Assembly: GCA_020746875.1 (NCBI GenBank)
Contig: JAGTJL010000012.1
Location: 930,001 to 994,000, forward strand
From: Rhexocercosporidium sp. MPI-PUGE-AT-0058
Taxonomy: Eukaryota > Ascomycota > Leotiomycetes > Helotiales
Reading direction: 5' to 3'
Length of the DNA stretch: 64,000 nucleotides
Below the pieces are notes generated by a model that saw only the letters and a program-made list of their open reading frames with translations, was not told the origin of the DNA and made no database searches. This document shows positions 60,644 to 64,000 of the stretch, piece after piece (within the stretch, counting starts at the first letter, position 1; each line of letters opens with the position of its first letter). A program made the position numbers and the translations under genes.

Positions 60644-61572
60644 GACACTGTTTTGGGATGCTTACGAAGGCGAATCTAGATTTAGTAGGTAACAAAGTAC
60701 GCATCAATACTTCAACAATCAGTCGAAGATACCTTCTAACTGATATCAGGAGAAGCTTTTGCAGTTCGGCCGTAAATCTGGAAAAACTGGCTTTTACACT
60801 GCTCTCGGACAGGATGGCCGGATGAGGATGTGGTTTCGTTTTGGACTGATGTCTGCGACAAGTGGTGGTGGTTGGAGTACGAAGTATTGATAGACTGACT
60901 AGTCTATGGCAGGTTCAGTGATGTGAACATTCGGAGGAATTCTTAAGGGAAGGATATCGTCATTCTTAGTTCCAAATTCCAATAAATGAGCGTTGCGCTT
61001 TACCGCTGTTAGTCTTCGATCATTTGATAGCCATTATTAAAAAGCTGTCTCAAGTTTCTACCTCTTTGAATTCTGGCCAACCGGCTGGCAATAAGACCTA
61101 GAGTTTTGTTACAACATAATCCTAGCAGGAGAAGCCGTTCTGCTAGAAATTCTTTCTCACCGACTGGCCACGTGTGGGCTTTGGTAGCAAGTTGCTTTGT
61201 CTCAGTAGGTATTGAAACCGCTCAGTAGATAGGGTTCTCCACAATCTGTCAAAATATGACAAGAATTGACCAAAAGATTTGATTAGTAGCTTTTCCCCTA
61301 AAGGAATATAGATTTTTTCAATGTTTACTTCTCCCTTCACCACTGCAATTACCTCCGATGTAGGACGCAGGTGCGGGGATGCTGGCCATGAAGCTCAACC
61401 CCGATTTTGGTCGGTGGCTGCATGCCGCGAATAGCCGCATCTCCACCTCATATCTAGAATGACAGCTGCTGGTTGTAGAGCTTCATCAACCACCATAACT
61501 TTTGAGGTACGCTCAGCTAGAGTTCTCACAGACGGGTTTTTCTCGAATTTATTTACCGCTTTTCTTTTCACG
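60644..61572. other. spacer upstream of PUT2
   Basis: 929 bp without a supportable gene. The frame of PUT2 is open upstream to 61459, but the ATG at 61573 starts a good mitochondrial presequence, so I treat the rest as leader. Confidence 0.5.
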
Positions 61573-63425
61573 ATGGCTACTAAAAGTCTCAGGAGTTTGC
61601 TCCCTCTCAATCCCTGTTTACAAGCTGCAAAACGGAGACATCCCACTTCGATACCCCGCAATTTCAACATGTCCACTCTTGCAACTTTCTCCATTCCAAA
61701 GATCTCGAATGAGCCAAATGTGAGGAAAGCAAGCCAATTAAGAATCCAATGTGCTAATCATGTCAGCATCACTATGCCAAAGGCTCTGCCCAGCGTGAGG
61801 GTCTCACAGCCGCCCTAGATAGTTTCCAGAAACAGACACCGTTGGAAGTTCCGATTGTAGTTGGAGGTAAAGAGGTTAGTCAATTACGATACAAATGCCT
61901 TAAAATACATTTCTAACCACGGCAGATCAAAACCTCCACAATATCAACTCAACAAAATCCTTCCAACCATTCCTCCACAGTCGCCTCATACTCCAACGCC
62001 TCACCCTCCGATGTGTCTGCGGCAATCGATGCTGCACTGGCAGCAAAGCCGGCATGGGAATCCCTACCCTTCTCGGACAGAGCTGCCATCTTCTTGAAGG
62101 CTGCAGACCTGATCGCTGGGAAATACAGATATGATATAATGGCTGCTACAATGCTTGGACAAGGCAAGAATGCCTGGCAGGCAGAAATCGACTCTGCGGC
62201 GGAACTGGTCGATTTCCTGAGATTCAATGTACAATACGCAGAGGAATTGTATGCACAACAACCAGCCCACAATTCCCCAGGTGTATGGAACAGGGTGGAA
62301 TACCGGCCACTAGAGGGCTTTGTCTATGCGGTCACCCCATTCAACTTCACAGCTATCGCGGGCAACTTGCCAGGTGCACCAGCATTGATGGGTAACGTCG
62401 TGGTCTGGAAACCCTCGGATTCAGCTATTGCTTCCAATTGGCTACTATACAACATTCTACTCGAGGCTGGCCTTCCAAAGAACGTTATCCAGTTTGTCCC
62501 CGGAAATCCAGAAGAGGTCACAAAAGTCGTACTTGCGCACAAGAAGCTCGCGTGCCTCCATTACACCGGTAGTACGGCGGTCTTCAGGAAGTTGTACGGA
62601 TCTATTGCCAATGGTGTTGCGGAGGGCAGATATCAAGGTTACCCAAGAATCGTTGGTGAGACTGGAGGCAAAAATTTCCATCTCATCCACTCTTCGGCGG
62701 ATATCGAAAATGCTGCAATTCAGACTGTGCGTGGCGCTTTCGAGTACCAGGGACAGAAGTGCAGTGCAACATCCAGAGCATACGTACCCAAGTCCGTCTG
62801 GCCACAATTTAAGGAACGCGTTGTTTCTGAGACATCAGCGCTTTCCATCGGAGCACCAACCGACCACAAGAACTTTATTGGACCTGTTATTCATGCCGGA
62901 TCCTTCAAGAAGCTGTCGGGAGTTATCGATGCTGCCAAAGATGACAAAGAGCTCGAATTGCTTGTAGGAGGTAAATATGATGACTCGACTGGCTACTTCA
63001 TTCACCCTACAATCTATGTCACAACTAACTCCAACCATCCTCTTCTTTCGACGGAGCTCTTCGGTCCAATTCTGACAATCCACGTTTATGACGATACCGC
63101 ATCGCCTGTCGAGGCATTTCAATCTGCTTGTGAGCTTGTTGACAGCACATCTGAGTATGGTCTCACCGGATCTATCTTCGCCGCCGACCGTGCTGCTGTC
63201 CGCTATGCCGAGGATGCATTAAGGAACTCCGCAGGAAACTTCTATATCAACTGTAAGAGCACTGGAGCTGTTGTTGGACAGCAACCATTTGGTGGTGCTA
63301 GAGCTAGTGGAACGAACGACAAGGCTGGAAGCCAGAATTTGTTGACGAGATTCGTGAGCATGAGAAGTATCAAGGAGGAGTTCAACCCAACTCTCAAGGT
63401 GGCATACCCAAGTAATGAGGTCTAA
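61573..63425 (+). CDS. PUT2: mitochondrial delta-1-pyrroline-5-carboxylate dehydrogenase
   Basis: Exons 61573-61719, 61767-61874 and 61926-63425 encode 584 residues, the usual length. The first ~30 residues (MATKSLRSLLPLNPCLQAAKR) are basic, Ser-rich and lack acids, a typical mitochondrial presequence. Then come the P5CDH-specific YAKGSAQREGL and VPIVVGGKE blocks, the NAD-binding aldehyde-dehydrogenase core (FNFTAIAGNLPGAPALMGN), the catalytic Glu in VGETGGKNFH and the catalytic Cys at about 364 in YQGQKCSATSRAY. The enzyme oxidises P5C (glutamate semialdehyde) to glutamate, the second step of proline use. Introns are 47 and 51 bp with good sites. The Aspergillus homologue is prnC; no proline-cluster partners lie nearby in the window. 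Confidence 0.95.
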
Positions 63426-63849
63426 GTTATGAATCAAGGATGGCAATTCGAAATTGGAATTAGTAGGGGATTTGAGACTGCATTAACAAATTGAACATTG
63501 GTAGATAATAAGATGCAAACAAATGCATGGCTTTGTACAGGCTTGCCTAAAAGGAGCAAATTTACTACTCATAATCTCGTCTGAATGGTATGCCTAGTGA
63601 TTCAACAATTGTCTATGGAACATCAAGCAATGCCAATATTTGAAGACTTCTATGACATAAGACAACAATGTGGTTTCCTATCAAGCTTGAATTACCCCAC
63701 CACCCCCACCAAGGCTGATCCCAAGCCTTGTATCAATTCCATGCATATCAGTGGGTCTATTCTCAACATTCATCTTCAAAATTCTCCATCTACAATTGCT
63801 ATTTCTCCCTCCTAAATTCTAAACCTTGAATCTGATCAAACAAACAAGA
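63426..63849. other. spacer after PUT2
   Basis: 424 bp. Contains the PUT2 3' region and the promoter of the gene at the window edge. Confidence 0.5.
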
Positions 63850-64000
63850 ATGAAGAAATTCCTCTCCAAAGCCAAAGCTGCCTTCGAGGATCTCGCCGAT
63901 TCAGACAGCCCACCACCTGCCTCCTCCCAAAAACCCAACCCACAAGCCAATCAACCCTCAATAATCCAGCCACCGACCGCCCAAGACCTCCTACGCTACC
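63850..64000 (+). CDS. amino end of a gene cut by the window edge
   Basis: ATG at 63850 opens a frame that runs to the last base (50 codons). It begins MKKFLSKAKAAFEDLADSD, a basic-amphipathic start without signal peptide, then a Pro/Ser/Gln-rich linker ending IIQPPTAQDLLRY. This opening is reminiscent of fungal GH5 glucanase-like cytosolic proteins (YBR056W type), which have such a linker before their catalytic domain, but the domain itself is outside the window. Treat the family as a guess. Confidence 0.55.
   Translation, partial: MKKFLSKAKAAFEDLADSDSPPPASSQKPNPQANQPSIIQPPTAQDLLRY

Overview
This window is chromosomal DNA from a filamentous ascomycete (Pezizomycotina). The signs are dense short introns (about 45-140 bp, GTAAGT/GTATGT donors, CTAAC-type branch points), fungus-specific genes (TRAPP subunit Trs65, Atg11, Put2, a HET-domain gene) and C-to-T style decay in repeats that looks like repeat-induced point mutation (RIP). 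Leotiomycetes is my guess for the class; nothing here proves it.

Layout. 1-22 kb is gene-dense and made of conserved housekeeping genes: TRS65 (-), PRP40 (+), RLI1/ABCE1 (-), CHD1 (+), ATG11 (-), CENP-H (+). They are arranged as divergent pairs with short shared promoters. 22-28.8 kb is gene-poor and holds a degenerate ~30-bp tandem repeat, coding relics and microsatellites. Then come NHP6 (+, 28.8 kb), an unrecognised 12-exon gene (+, 30.9-33.4 kb) and DIS3/RRP44 (+, 34.2-37.3 kb). A 4,067-bp element bounded by terminal inverted repeats and TA duplications (37,377-41,443) sits between the 3' ends of DIS3 and NUG1 (-, 41.7-43.3 kb). 43.4-47.2 kb is gene-poor with a decayed repeat-containing gene. 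A homeobox regulator (-, 47.2-49.2 kb) has a gene-free region of about 8 kb upstream. The right end carries a HAD sugar/glycerol phosphatase (-), a C2H2 finger protein (+), the mitochondrial proline-catabolism enzyme PUT2 (+) and the first exon of another gene cut by the window edge.

The genes cover splicing (PRP40), ribosome recycling (RLI1), chromatin (CHD1, NHP6, CENP-H), selective autophagy and vesicle traffic (ATG11, TRS65), RNA decay (DIS3) and 60S biogenesis (NUG1). They form no operon or pathway cluster.

The most unusual object is the 37.4-41.4 kb element. Its interior holds three separate relics of fungal allorecognition/NLR-type genes: an almost full-length HET-domain gene killed by repeated TGG-to-TAG changes, the amino end of a second HET gene on the other strand, and the linker plus first WD40 repeat of a HET-E-like STAND protein. 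No transposase is visible. It looks like a Tc1/mariner-type (TA target) non-autonomous element that carries or collected HET/NLR sequence and was then mutated.

Exon boundaries were worked out by hand from reading frame, splice consensus and family conservation. They are predictions, not transcript-supported.
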